Source of the DNA: Komagataella phaffii GS115
Lineage: Eukaryota; Ascomycota; Pichiomycetes; Pichiales; Pichiaceae
Length of the DNA: 64,000 nt
Assembly: GCF_000027005.1 (NCBI RefSeq)
Contig: NC_012965.1
Coordinates: 1,599,001 to 1,663,000, forward strand
Direction: 5' to 3'
Shown here: in pieces, positions 27,575-37,514 of the stretch
How positions within the stretch are numbered: the stretch's first letter is position 1
How the letters are laid out: every line of letters starts with the position of its first letter
Notes under the pieces: model-generated
The model's database searches: none
What the model was told of the DNA's origin: nothing
What the model saw: only the letters and a program-made list of their open reading frames with translations
Made by a program: the position numbers and the translations under genes

Positions 27575-29401
27575 ATGTCTAGTAAACATTGGGATTACAA
27601 GAAAGATCTGGTACTCAGCCATCTGGCTGGATTATGTCAGTCCAACCCCCATGTAAGGCTAATTGAGTCCGAAAGAGTCGTCATCTCCGCCGAGAACCAG
27701 GAGGACAAGATTACCTTGATCTCTGGTGGAGGTTCAGGACACGAGCCTCTACATGCTGGCTTTGTCACCAAGGACGGTCTTTTGGATGCCGCTGTGGCCG
27801 GGTTCATCTTTGCCTCGCCATCTACTAAACAGATATTTAGCGCAATCAAAGCCAAACCTTCGAAGAAGGGAACTTTGATCATCGTCAAGAACTATACAGG
27901 AGACATTCTTCACTTCGGTCTTGCCGCCGAAAAGGCCAAGGCCGAAGGTCTCAACGCAGAACTGCTGATTGTTCAGGACGATGTCTCTGTTGGTAAAGCC
28001 AAGAATGGCCTGGTAGGGCGTAGAGGTTTGGCTGGAACTTCTTTAGTGCACAAGATTTTGGGTGCCAAAGCTTATTTACAAAAGGACAACCTGGAATTGC
28101 ATCAGCTGGTCACTTTCGGTGAGAAGGTCGTTGCCAACCTGGTTACAATTGGTGCTTCCTTGGACCATGTCACCATTCCAGCCAGAGCAAACAAACAGGA
28201 GGAAGATGATTCAGATGACGAGCACGGCTACGAAGTGCTAAAGCACGATGAATTTGAAATCGGAATGGGTATTCACAACGAACCAGGTATCAAGAAGTCG
28301 TCGCCAATTCCAACAGTAGACGAATTGGTGGCTGAGCTACTGGAGTACCTTCTTTCGACTACCGATAAGGACCGAAATTACGTCCAATTTGACAAGAATG
28401 ATGAAGTTGTGCTACTGATCAATAACTTGGGAGGAACCTCAGTGTTGGAATTGTACGCTATTCAGAACATTGTTGTCGACCAACTGGCCTCCAAATATTC
28501 CATTAAACCAGTCCGCATTTTCACTGGCACTTTCACCACATCACTGGATGGGCCCGGTTTTTCTATCACTTTATTGAATGCTACCAAGACAGGAGATAAA
28601 GATATCCTAAAGTTTTTAGACCACAAGACTAGTGCCCCTGGCTGGAACTCCAACATATCAGACTGGTCTGGCAGGGTTGACAATTTTATTGTGGCTGCCC
28701 CAGAAATAGACGAAGGAGACAGTTCATCTAAGGTATCTGTTGATGCTAAGCTGTATGCTGACCTTCTGGAGTCTGGTGTGAAGAAGGTCATTTCAAAAGA
28801 GCCAAAGATCACATTGTATGACACTGTTGCAGGAGATGGTGATTGTGGTGAAACGTTGGCGAATGGTTCCAATGCCATTTTAAAGGCTCTGGCTGAAGGA
28901 AAGCTTGATCTCAAAGACGGTGTTAAATCACTGGTGCAAATTACAGACATCGTGGAAACTGCCATGGGTGGAACATCTGGAGGTCTGTACTCCATTTTCA
29001 TCAGCGCTTTAGCAAAGTCTTTGAAAGAGAAGGAACTTTCCGAGGGTGCCTACACACTGACCCTTGAAACGATCTCTGGATCCTTACAGGCAGCACTTCA
29101 GTCTCTATTCAAATACACAAGAGCACGTACTGGAGACAGAACTCTTATTGACGCTTTGGAGCCATTTGTAAAGGAATTCGCCAAGTCTAAGGATCTGAAA
29201 CTTGCAAACAAAGCTGCCCATGATGGTGCTGAAGCCACAAGAAAGCTCGAAGCCAAGTTTGGAAGAGCATCTTATGTTGCCGAAGAAGAGTTCAAACAAT
29301 TCGAAAGTGAAGGTGGACTACCTGATCCTGGTGCTATTGGTCTTGCCGCTTTGATTTCAGGAATTACTGATGCATACTTCAAATCTGAAACCAAGTTGTA
29401 G
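27575..29401 (+). CDS. DAK1: Dihydroxyacetone kinase (DAK1)
   Basis: DAK1 phosphorylates dihydroxyacetone from the DAS reaction, feeding the xylulose-5-phosphate regeneration cycle during growth on methanol. The 608 residues form the fused eukaryotic type. The N-terminal DhaK domain has SGGGSGHEPLHAGFV (about 50-64) and GMGIHNEPG, whose His binds the substrate covalently. The C-terminal DhaL ATP-binding domain has the metal-binding TVAGDGDCGETL motif and GGTSGGLYSIF. The last three residues are TKL, a weak PTS1; the K. phaffii enzyme has been described as PTS1-bearing yet cytosolic. Codon use is biased as for well-expressed genes. Confidence 0.95.
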   Translation: MSSKHWDYKKDLVLSHLAGLCQSNPHVRLIESERVVISAENQEDKITLISGGGSGHEPLHAGFVTKDGLLDAAVAGFIFASPSTKQIFSAIKAKPSKKGTLIIVKNYTGDILHFGLAAEKAKAEGLNAELLIVQDDVSVGKAKNGLVGRRGLAGTSLVHKILGAKAYLQKDNLELHQLVTFGEKVVANLVTIGASLDHVTIPARANKQEEDDSDDEHGYEVLKHDEFEIGMGIHNEPGIKKSSPIPTVDELVAELLEYLLSTTDKDRNYVQFDKNDEVVLLINNLGGTSVLELYAIQNIVVDQLASKYSIKPVRIFTGTFTTSLDGPGFSITLLNATKTGDKDILKFLDHKTSAPGWNSNISDWSGRVDNFIVAAPEIDEGDSSSKVSVDAKLYADLLESGVKKVISKEPKITLYDTVAGDGDCGETLANGSNAILKALAEGKLDLKDGVKSLVQITDIVETAMGGTSGGLYSIFISALAKSLKEKELSEGAYTLTLETISGSLQAALQSLFKYTRARTGDRTLIDALEPFVKEFAKSKDLKLANKAAHDGAEATRKLEAKFGRASYVAEEEFKQFESEGGLPDPGAIGLAALISGITDAYFKSETKL

Positions 29402-29959
29402 CAATCCAATCCCAAGAGCAAGTTATGAATGAGTAACGTTGAGGAGTACCTCTAATGATTACTTACGGCTAACGGCCATATCTAGTTTTTATAAACATTT
29501 AATGATAAGCACGGTTCTGAAAGTTGATCAAATTGTAAGTGTGACTTGTGATCTATACAGTCAAACTTGTCTAGCAAGTTAACTGACAATTGAGAGCACT
29601 AATAATTTTCATGTGGTCTCTTAGCAAGTAGACCATAGAAATACCTGTTTCATCTCTTCTGGAGGTGACCCTCACCGAATCATTGGGGTCAAATGCACTT
29701 GGACTACAGTAAACCTACTCCTTTTGTGACTGTACCCTAACAACGAATAACCCCATAACAATGCAATCAATATTTCAGAGGTTAGGATGTATTACAGACG
29801 TAAAGAGTCAGTTCATGGAAGACTATCGGTCGGTAGGTAGTCATTTCCCCATTAGGAAGTCTGTTTAGTCGTGACTCAGCGAATACGTTTTCTTATTTAA
29901 GTTGTAAGATCCCGAATTGCGAGAGGCTCATCTCGGACAACGCTGGTCTCTATCCTTAC
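29402..29959 (+). promoter_or_regulatory. Intergenic region between DAK1 and THI20
   Basis: This 558-base region holds the DAK1 terminator and the THI20-type promoter. A weak TATA-like TTATTTAAG occurs near 29893. I see no riboswitch-like thiamine element; in budding yeasts thiamine genes are normally controlled by transcription factors. No gene is supported. Confidence 0.4.
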
Positions 29960-31621
29960 ATGACCAACCAATCAACAGTGGTGGATTTACGCCTTTCATC
30001 CAAGAGAGTTGTTGGCAAACCAGTCAAGTTGCCCACAGTCCTAGCGTGCTCAGGGTCAGATTCTTCCGGTGGTGCAGGGATCGAAGCAGATATCAAATCC
30101 ATCACGGCTTTTGGGTGCTATGCGCTAACAGCAATTACATCTTTAACTGCCCAGAATACCAAAGGTGTCACCAGTATAGAAAACACCGACCCAAAGTTTT
30201 TCGAAGAGATTTTAGAGGCAAATTTTGAGGACATTGAAATCGATGTGGTGAAAACTGGACTGTTAAACCCTGAGTCATCTCGTTTATTGCTGAAATTTTT
30301 AGATAAATACCACAAAGGAAAGCCATTTGTCCTGGATCCGGTCTTAGTGGCTACGTCTGGTTCAATGCTTGCAGATCAACACGAATTAGGGTTCACCATT
30401 GATTCTCATTTTAAGAAAGCTACTATCATTACTCCAAATTTCGAAGAGGCATGTGTGATCTACTCTTACTTGAAAAAGCTGAAGACTGTAGATGAGTTGG
30501 GTGAAATAGAAACTTTAGAGGATTTGAAAGGAATGGCCAAGTTCATCCAGCAAACTACACATTGCAACTCTGTTCTTCTTAAAGGTGGCCATATTCCCTG
30601 GAATAGAAACGAGCAGTTGGTTAAAAAAAAGGGAGGAGATCCAGCATACATTACTGATATTCTTTATCAGGGTCATTTGGATAAATTCACGGTAATCAAG
30701 ACAGATTACTTGACAAGTTCTGGAACTCATGGTTCTGGGTGTACGATTGCTGCCTCAATTGCTGCAAACATTGCCCGTTCGTTGAAGATTGAGGATGCTG
30801 TAATTTCTTCGATTAGATACGTTCATCAGGCAATTTTTGGAGCAGATGAGACGCTAGGACAAGGAAAAGGCCCTTTGAATCATGTGTTTCATATTTCTCC
30901 TCCCATTAACGGCACAAGTGCTGAGAATAACTTTCTTCCGTTCTATCCAGGTCACTTCTTAGATTACTTACTGGAGCATCCTTTGGTGAGTCCCATCTGG
31001 AAGAACTACATCAACCACCCATTTTTAGAAAACGTAGCAACAAATAAGCTGGCTAAGAACAGATTCATCCACTACATTTGTCAAGATTACGTGTATCTAG
31101 CTTCTTATGCCCGTGTCCACGGCTTAGCTGCCGGAGTTGCACCTGATATTGAAAGCATAAAGGCAGAAGCCCATATAATCGACTCCATCATGGAAGAAAT
31201 GCATAGACATAAAGACGTATTGAACTCTCGTGGAATTGTGAAACTGGATGAATTAAGACCCTCCAAGGCCTGCAAACAGTATTCCGACTACCTCCTAAAC
31301 ATTGCGAAGACATCAGACTGGGTGGCCATAAAAATCGCCTTAGCACCATGCATCTTTGGCTACTATTACGCTGCCATTTATGCTCGGTCGTTTATCAAGG
31401 ATGAAGCTGACGTGGACGAAGAATTCTTGAATTGGATCAATACGTATACCGGTGATTGGTACAAAGATGCTGTTGACGAGGCCAGACAGTCGCTAGAAAG
31501 CCATATGCAAGCTGTTTCTCCCGTCCAGTTAGCAGAGCTAGTCAAGATCTTTGCAGATGTCTGTCAATTGGAGGTGAACTTCTGGACTTCGCCAATGGAA
31601 CTACCAGAACAAGATCTATGA
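29960..31621 (+). CDS. THI20: HMP/HMP-P kinase fused to TenA-type thiaminase II (THI20-like)
   Basis: This bifunctional protein makes the pyrimidine half of thiamine and salvages pyrimidines. The 553 residues have an N-terminal ThiD ribokinase-fold domain (ACSGSDSSGGAGIEADIKS at about 29-47; LLKGGH; the SSGTHGSGCTIAASIA anion hole near 253). The C-terminal TenA domain contains HYICQDYVYLASYARV, the catalytic-Cys region LAPCIFGYYYA and the closing E.NFW motif. This is the layout of Saccharomyces THI20/21/22 (551 residues). The next gene, 164 bases downstream on the same strand, is THI6, the following step of the pathway. Confidence 0.95.
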   Translation: MTNQSTVVDLRLSSKRVVGKPVKLPTVLACSGSDSSGGAGIEADIKSITAFGCYALTAITSLTAQNTKGVTSIENTDPKFFEEILEANFEDIEIDVVKTGLLNPESSRLLLKFLDKYHKGKPFVLDPVLVATSGSMLADQHELGFTIDSHFKKATIITPNFEEACVIYSYLKKLKTVDELGEIETLEDLKGMAKFIQQTTHCNSVLLKGGHIPWNRNEQLVKKKGGDPAYITDILYQGHLDKFTVIKTDYLTSSGTHGSGCTIAASIAANIARSLKIEDAVISSIRYVHQAIFGADETLGQGKGPLNHVFHISPPINGTSAENNFLPFYPGHFLDYLLEHPLVSPIWKNYINHPFLENVATNKLAKNRFIHYICQDYVYLASYARVHGLAAGVAPDIESIKAEAHIIDSIMEEMHRHKDVLNSRGIVKLDELRPSKACKQYSDYLLNIAKTSDWVAIKIALAPCIFGYYYAAIYARSFIKDEADVDEEFLNWINTYTGDWYKDAVDEARQSLESHMQAVSPVQLAELVKIFADVCQLEVNFWTSPMELPEQDL

Positions 31622-31785
31622 GATTAAGTAAGATTACGTAATGATGTAGTCACTGAGCGGTTATCACGCGACTCAGTTGGCTCATTTCTTAGGCTAAATA
31701 GGAAACTAATGAGGACCGACGACTCACACCTAGCCGAAAAATATCATCAGAATCCTCTGCGAGTTGATTTATCCACCAGTCAAAC

Positions 31786-33468
31786 ATGAATCGAACTGAC
31801 TTTGACCTTTCTATCTATCTTGTCACCAATGCGGAGATGGTCCCTGAGGGATTGTCTTTCTTGGACCAAGTCAGGAAGGCCATCGATAACGGTGTCACCA
31901 CTATCCAATTGAGAGAAAAGAACATCGAGACCAGAGATTTTATCGAAAGAGCCAGCCAGGTCCACGAATTGACCAAAGCAGCAGGTATTCCTTTGATCAT
32001 CAATGACAGAGTTGACGTAGCTCTTGCTGTGGATGCCGAGGGAGTCCATGTTGGTCAAACAGATATGCCAGTTCCTCTGGTTCGTAAACTGGTTGGGGAG
32101 GATAAGATCATAGGTGTATCTACCGGAAAAGTCGAGGAGGCCCGTCAAGCAATTAAGGATGGTGCTGACTACGTGGGGATTGGGATCGTATACGACACCA
32201 AGACCAAAGATCATAAGAAGATCCCCTTTGGCACTTTGGGTATTAGAGAGATTTTGACGGTGTTGCTCAACGAAGGTGGCGCTGGTATCAAGACTTGTGC
32301 CATTGGAGGAGTGAACCAGACGAACGTGCAAAAGGTTTTGTATCAAGGCTCTATACCTGGCAAAAAACTGGACGGTGTTGCTATTGTTTCCTGTATCATG
32401 GCTCAAGAAGATGCCGCAGAAGCTACCAGAGTCCTAGTGGAGAAATTCCACAGCCACGCTCCGTGGTTGAGCGATGATCACAGAGCTGACAATGATTTCT
32501 TCAACAATGTGACAGAGAAAGCAAAGAAGGTTGCTGACACTAATCCAATGATTCATCATATCACCAATGCGGTTGTGAAAAATTTCAGTGCCAATGTGAC
32601 TTTGGCAGTAGGAGCGTCTCCCATTATGTCAGAATCTTATCAAGAGTTTGAAGAGTTTGCTAGACTTCCAACCACCGGGCTGGTGCTCAACACTGGAACC
32701 CAGAGTGCTGAAAACTTTGTACAGATGGTCATAGCTGCTGCAAAAGCCTACAACGCTACGGGAAACCCCATTGTATTTGATCCTGTGGGATGCGGAGCTT
32801 CTGAAATGCGTAAGCACAGAACCAGACTGTTTTTGGATGCAGGGTATTACACAGTTATCAAGGGAAACGTTTCAGAGATTCTCACAGTTGCTGGTGAAGC
32901 GAACCAGATGAGAGGAGTTGACACAGGAGACCTCAGTAACTTGACAGAGGAGGCTATCGTGGCAGCAGCCAAGAGAGCTGCGCTAAACAACCGTTGCATT
33001 GTTGTGGTTACGGGTGCCGTCGATTATATTGTAGATGGAATCTTGGACGGGGCCAACTATTACGAGTCGCAGCCCACTCAAAGGGTTTTCAAGGTTCAAG
33101 GGGGAAGTTCCATCATGGGAGACGTCACAGGAACCGGATGTTCTCTGGGATCAGCCATTGCAGCTTACATCACTACATTCCCCGCAACTCCTTTGGAAGC
33201 TACGATTGCAGCTGTCCACCATTATAAATACGTTGGAGCTGTGGCTGCACGTCGTTCCACTACGCCAAACGGAATCAGCGATTCTGGTCCCAGACCGGGA
33301 TCATTCATGAGCAACTTTTTGGACGATCTGTACGGGTTTAGGACCCAAGAGTCCAAAGTTGGACATAAGATCCTGCTTGGACCCAACCCTGATAAGACGT
33401 TCTACACGAAACTCGAGTCTTCCGAGAATGGCCGCTATCCAGCTGAAGTTGAAGAGATCTTTATTTAG
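31786..33468 (+). CDS. THI6: Thiamine-phosphate diphosphorylase / hydroxyethylthiazole kinase (THI6)
   Basis: THI6 joins the pyrimidine diphosphate to thiazole phosphate, giving thiamine monophosphate, and also phosphorylates hydroxyethylthiazole. The 560 residues carry a ThiE TIM-barrel domain (DLSIYLVTNAEM, TTIQLREKN, INDRVDVALAVDAEGVHVGQ, GVSTG, IGGV) to about 225. A ThiM kinase domain follows (HHITNAVVKNFSANVTLAVGASPIMS, FDPVGCGAS, MGDVTGTGCSLGSAIAA). Length and order match Saccharomyces Thi6 (540). It lies in tandem after THI20. Confidence 0.97.
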   Translation: MNRTDFDLSIYLVTNAEMVPEGLSFLDQVRKAIDNGVTTIQLREKNIETRDFIERASQVHELTKAAGIPLIINDRVDVALAVDAEGVHVGQTDMPVPLVRKLVGEDKIIGVSTGKVEEARQAIKDGADYVGIGIVYDTKTKDHKKIPFGTLGIREILTVLLNEGGAGIKTCAIGGVNQTNVQKVLYQGSIPGKKLDGVAIVSCIMAQEDAAEATRVLVEKFHSHAPWLSDDHRADNDFFNNVTEKAKKVADTNPMIHHITNAVVKNFSANVTLAVGASPIMSESYQEFEEFARLPTTGLVLNTGTQSAENFVQMVIAAAKAYNATGNPIVFDPVGCGASEMRKHRTRLFLDAGYYTVIKGNVSEILTVAGEANQMRGVDTGDLSNLTEEAIVAAAKRAALNNRCIVVVTGAVDYIVDGILDGANYYESQPTQRVFKVQGGSSIMGDVTGTGCSLGSAIAAYITTFPATPLEATIAAVHHYKYVGAVAARRSTTPNGISDSGPRPGSFMSNFLDDLYGFRTQESKVGHKILLGPNPDKTFYTKLESSENGRYPAEVEEIFI

Positions 33469-33654
33469 GACGGGTTTTATAGTGTCAATGAGTAAAACGA
33501 TTTCTTCGGCTAGAACAGTTGCATCCTGCTTTCCTGCAGCCGAGATTGTAGGGGTCTTAAGGCATCCTCTTCTCGCGAATTCCTCTCGTATTTCTTCTCT
33601 TGGATGGATTGCATAGTCAGATTCCGTTGAAGCTAAGCCAGAGTTCCCACTGCA

Positions 33655-34647
33655 ATGCTTTTCAAAAAGGAAAAGAAATCTGCTACGGAGGATCAGCCCA
33701 AGGGAGAAATTGTGGAAGAACCATATGAATACCCTTTGAAAGGGCTGACTCCCTCAGGGTTGGAAGAACCCTCTGAGGAAAACTTTCCAAAGTACCAACA
33801 GGTCTTGGATCACTTTAAAAATGAAGATCTCAAACTCCCTATTACAGAAAAATATAAAGAAGGGGATGAAACAAGAAGTCTAACCACGGAAGAAAAGGCG
33901 TGGCTTACTAAAGAATGCATACTCCGGTATTGTAGAGCTTGTAATTGGAACGTTACTGATACCATTACACGTCTGGAAAATTCGATTTCTTGGAGAAGGG
34001 AATTCGGTATCTCTGGAGGGAAGTTCCAGACTTTGAAACAGCAGTTGGTAGCACCAGAAAATGAGACGGGGAAACAGCTTATTTTTGGTTTTGATAGGGA
34101 GTGCAGACCATGTCTCTTCCTCTTCTCTGGTAAACAGAACACGAAACCAAGCTTCCGCCAAATTCAACATTTGATCTTCATGCTGGAAATGACCATTTGG
34201 TTTATGCCTAGAGGGCAGGATAAACTAGCTCTCTGCGTCGACTTTAAGAACTACCCTGAACTTTCAGCAAAATCTTTCCCCTCCGTATCTGTTGGAAAAC
34301 AGGTCTTACACATTTTACAGTATCATTATCCTGAGAGATTGGGAAGAGCATTGTTCGTCAATATTCCATGGTATGCGTGGGCTTTCTTGAAAATTTGTTA
34401 TCCGTTTGTGGATCCATATACGAAGCAAAAATGTGCATTTGACGAACCATTTGCCAAGTTTATCCCTGAAGAGCAGTTGGATTTCATTCATGGTGGAGAA
34501 GTCAACTTCAAGTACGACCACGAGAAATACTGGCCTGAGATGCTGGCCATTGGGGAAAAGAAAATGAAAAATTACATGAAAAACTTTGAAAAACTGGGAG
34601 GAACTGTTGGATTGAGTGAATACGATCTCAGGTCAGAAGATGAATGA
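33655..34647 (+). CDS. PDR16: Sec14-family phosphatidylinositol transfer protein (PDR16)
   Basis: This 330-residue CRAL-TRIO protein resembles Pdr16/Sfh3, a phosphatidylinositol and sterol transfer protein that affects lipid composition and azole sensitivity. Visible signatures are the N-terminal CRAL-TRIO helix with EEKAWLTKECILRYCRACNWNV and WRREFGIS, then GKQLIFGFDRECRPCLFL, FMPRGQDKLALCVDFKNYP, the HILQYHYPERLGRALFVNIPW core and FDEPFAKFIPEEQLDFIHGG. The C-terminal GLSEYDLR also matches Pdr16. It follows THI6 by 186 bases on the same strand. Confidence 0.9.
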   Translation: MLFKKEKKSATEDQPKGEIVEEPYEYPLKGLTPSGLEEPSEENFPKYQQVLDHFKNEDLKLPITEKYKEGDETRSLTTEEKAWLTKECILRYCRACNWNVTDTITRLENSISWRREFGISGGKFQTLKQQLVAPENETGKQLIFGFDRECRPCLFLFSGKQNTKPSFRQIQHLIFMLEMTIWFMPRGQDKLALCVDFKNYPELSAKSFPSVSVGKQVLHILQYHYPERLGRALFVNIPWYAWAFLKICYPFVDPYTKQKCAFDEPFAKFIPEEQLDFIHGGEVNFKYDHEKYWPEMLAIGEKKMKNYMKNFEKLGGTVGLSEYDLRSEDE

Positions 34648-34698
34648 TTTTTCTTTTAATATTATCGGGGTTTCTATGTACATATAAATAAATGCTTT

Positions 34699-35901
34699 TC
34701 ATCTTTGATCATCTTTTATTTCATTTCCGAACTCATCGTAACTTTTTACCTTTGCCTGGTACTCCTTCACAGCCCAGTTCTTTCCGATAAACTTGATATC
34801 GGGATCACTCAAACCTTTAGAGTTGGTGTATCTTTTCCAAAACTTGGGATCCTTCAATCTTGGGTCTTCCGGATTGAACCCCAGCTGGTTACGAATATTC
34901 AAGACATTCTGTCGCAGTTCCGCAGCAACTCTGCTCCGTAGGTCCTTCGCCTGCTTACCAAACTTCAACTCATGCGAAAGGTCCCTAGGGTTATTTCTAT
35001 CATATTCCTTCTCACACAGATTTTTCCATTCCTTTCTAAAATCTTCAATCACTTTATCGTCTACCGGGTCTCCAATGACAACCTTTATCTCTTGGCCGTA
35101 GTTCTGGGGAAGATATCTTTCAAAGATATTCTCAGCTCCAGACTCTGGTTGAATCATTTCAAAACCAGTTGAAAAAATAGGAACTACTATGGGAGGCACA
35201 GTCGGCTCCAACACTAAACGAGAGGCTCCCCATCTGAAGTATCTCATTGAGTTTGAATGCGGTGGTTGTAATTGGCATACAAATCCTTCTGGAAAAACAT
35301 GAATCCAAGAAGGACAGTGTCTCATCACAGGTGGGTGATAAGGCTTGGAGTCAATCTCTTTTATTTTCTGAGTAAGTGGACTTTTTATCCAGTGCAATAA
35401 GCTTGCTTTTGGGGAGGGAACAAACATAAACCCTGGGTCCATCGTATCGTCAGGGCTTAGTAATCTGACGGTAGCATCCAATGAAGGCTGAAATGGACCT
35501 CTGCCGAACCTTTCCGTGGAGAGAATCTTACCTGCCGAAAAGAAATAACTCAAAAACGTTCCTTTAAAACACACATTGGACGCAGCTAAACCCCATCGAA
35601 TAACATCGACATCTCTGAAATATTTCCAAGGAAGGCAGCCCCAAAGAAATGGGTCATCAACAACAGACATGTGGTTCATGACGGTGATTATACCTCTATT
35701 TTCCCTCTTAGATCTCTCCAGAGCAGCGTCTAACTTTTCCAGGCCTGTAACTTCTGGACGGTAGGCAATGTTCAAGACGAGCTTACTACCACCCACAACG
35801 AGGACACAAGCTGCGTGTGAGATGAAAGCCCAAGCTTTGGATCTTCTTGGGTACTCTGAAAGGAAATCATCTCCTCTTTCCAGCACAGCAGGAAAAGACA
35901 T
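34699..35901 (-). CDS. TAZ1: Monolysocardiolipin acyltransferase, tafazzin (TAZ1)
   Basis: Tafazzin remodels cardiolipin by transacylation in mitochondrial membranes. The 400 residues (381 in Saccharomyces) carry the HX4D acyltransferase motif at His77-Asp82 (MNHMSVVDDPFLWG). Next come WIHVFPEGFVCQ, resembling the second glycerolipid acyltransferase block, and PPIVVPIFSTGFE. The N-terminal region includes a hydrophobic segment (AFISHAACVLVVGG), as in other tafazzins. It is convergent with PDR16, with 51 bases between stops. Confidence 0.93.
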   Translation of the reverse strand: MSFPAVLERGDDFLSEYPRRSKAWAFISHAACVLVVGGSKLVLNIAYRPEVTGLEKLDAALERSKRENRGIITVMNHMSVVDDPFLWGCLPWKYFRDVDVIRWGLAASNVCFKGTFLSYFFSAGKILSTERFGRGPFQPSLDATVRLLSPDDTMDPGFMFVPSPKASLLHWIKSPLTQKIKEIDSKPYHPPVMRHCPSWIHVFPEGFVCQLQPPHSNSMRYFRWGASRLVLEPTVPPIVVPIFSTGFEMIQPESGAENIFERYLPQNYGQEIKVVIGDPVDDKVIEDFRKEWKNLCEKEYDRNNPRDLSHELKFGKQAKDLRSRVAAELRQNVLNIRNQLGFNPEDPRLKDPKFWKRYTNSKGLSDPDIKFIGKNWAVKEYQAKVKSYDEFGNEIKDDQR

Positions 35902-37514
35902 CGGTCAGTAATGCTGGGGAAGTGAATTAACTTAGGAAGAGATGAAGGGCAATTTTTAAAAGTTTTGACATTCGCGTACCATGGGCTGGGGTCATCAAGT
36001 GCATGGTGCGGAAGGAACGTGCTGCAGGTAAGTATTTCTAATGAGCTATTGATGCTGCATTTCTTAGGCGAGTCCAGAGCTCACCTCTGTGTTTATGAGC
36101 CAGCTCAGATAAACACAATAGAGTTGTTTGCTTACAATGGTCGGTTCATCATCTCCAGCCCAAGAACATAACCGCACTCTGAGTACTTCTATGATTTTTG
36201 TTTTATCACCCTCCAATCTCTAGACAACCCAGGAATCTATGGGGTATTAATGAAGAGTAGACAAAAAGGATGAACTATGAATTGAGTTTTGTAAGTTTAA
36301 TCTGTGAAAGCTATTCATGTTTGACTAAGAATGAACAAGTTCAATAATGTTTCAATCCTATTCTAGAGCTAGAATGTGAACTTGCTTAGTGGTGGTCACC
36401 TCAGAACTTACATATCTGATATAAAATTTCTTTGTTGCGTTCTATCATGGGTCCTGGTTGAGTAAAGCCTCCCGGTGAAATAGGCTTACTCCATGGAAAT
36501 GGGCTCCGTGGAATGCCACCTTTCGTTTACTGTCTACAACTTGAAAATTAGAGATTTGAGCAGCTTTTTTTCAAAGACTTTTTCAGGTTGAAACTTTGTC
36601 TTAGCTCAATGTCTTTAAAATCAATGATCTCTATAATTCTTCCTCCGTTTGAATCTGTAGCCACTATAACTTCCATGGGGAATTCACTAAAAGCGTGCCC
36701 TATTTATAGTGTTTCTATACTGTCTAACACACTAAAACGGCACACACCTGAATGTTGTTAGTTTGAACTCTATGAGAATTAAAAATCATTGGCTCTTTGT
36801 GACCATGGAACTCTTTTGAGTAGCAAAGTGAATAATTGCTGAAGGCAAGATCAACACTAAAGCAGCTGAAATGTGCTCACATGAACAACAGCCAACAGCA
36901 TTTGTTGACAACTGCTCAAGGTTATAGTCTATAATCAATTTTGAGCTTAATGATAGTAGTCAACTCAGGAATCTTAATTTTTCAGATCTGGTAACAACGT
37001 ATATACTGCAGTCACTTGCAGCTCCCTGCATACTGGTTTTATTATGCGGCGGACGGAGGTCATTTCGTTCAAGTGATATTACTACTTTCTGACCACTTTA
37101 CAAAGAGATAAGTAGATGAGTACTATAGTAATAATATGGTGCTTTCTAGAAAGATGAATAAATATTCCATTAAAAACATTTTCCTTGGATATGACAGCCC
37201 TCCAAATCTGAAGCACATAATTGGCAATAACCCAATACCTGTTCAACCAGCCTAACATACCCCTTGCACTGAGCAGTAGCAGTTAGCCACACAATCAAAT
37301 CGAAATAAAGCTACAAAAGTTTTTGAGTCTATGAAATAAAATCTCGTAAACTTTTTGTTAGAGGTAAACTGGTTCACTTCAAACTAAAGTCATCAAATGC
37401 CGTATCTCACTACTTCCTCCAGTAATACATCATTCAACACCGCAAACAAATCTACTCATGCACATGGCAACAACTGGTTAGTTAGATGTGAAACGTTTAT
37501 TGTACAGTATATAG
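35902..37514. other. 1.6-kb intergenic region without a supported gene
   Basis: This gap lies between the 5' end of TAZ1 and the 3' end of RAT1 and is long for this genome. The only open frame above 60 codons (35965-36171) has no recognisable features. A GTAAGT...TTCTTAG intron-like pair occurs at 36028-36077, but splicing it does not open a longer frame. I looked for tRNA boxes and for core motifs of U1, U2, U5, U6 and SRP RNA and found none. It could hold an unrecognised non-coding RNA. Confidence 0.4.

Noticed and set aside
35981..36150. Possible two-exon mini-gene using GTAAGT (36028) and TTCTTAG (about 36077)
   Set aside because: Splicing gives only 25-35 codons in the frames tested, and the branch sequence is not convincing.
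36990..37115. U6 snRNA-like phrases (GCAGCTCCCTGCATA and TTACAAAGAGATA)
   Set aside because: The order and spacing are wrong and the essential ACAGAGA core is missing.
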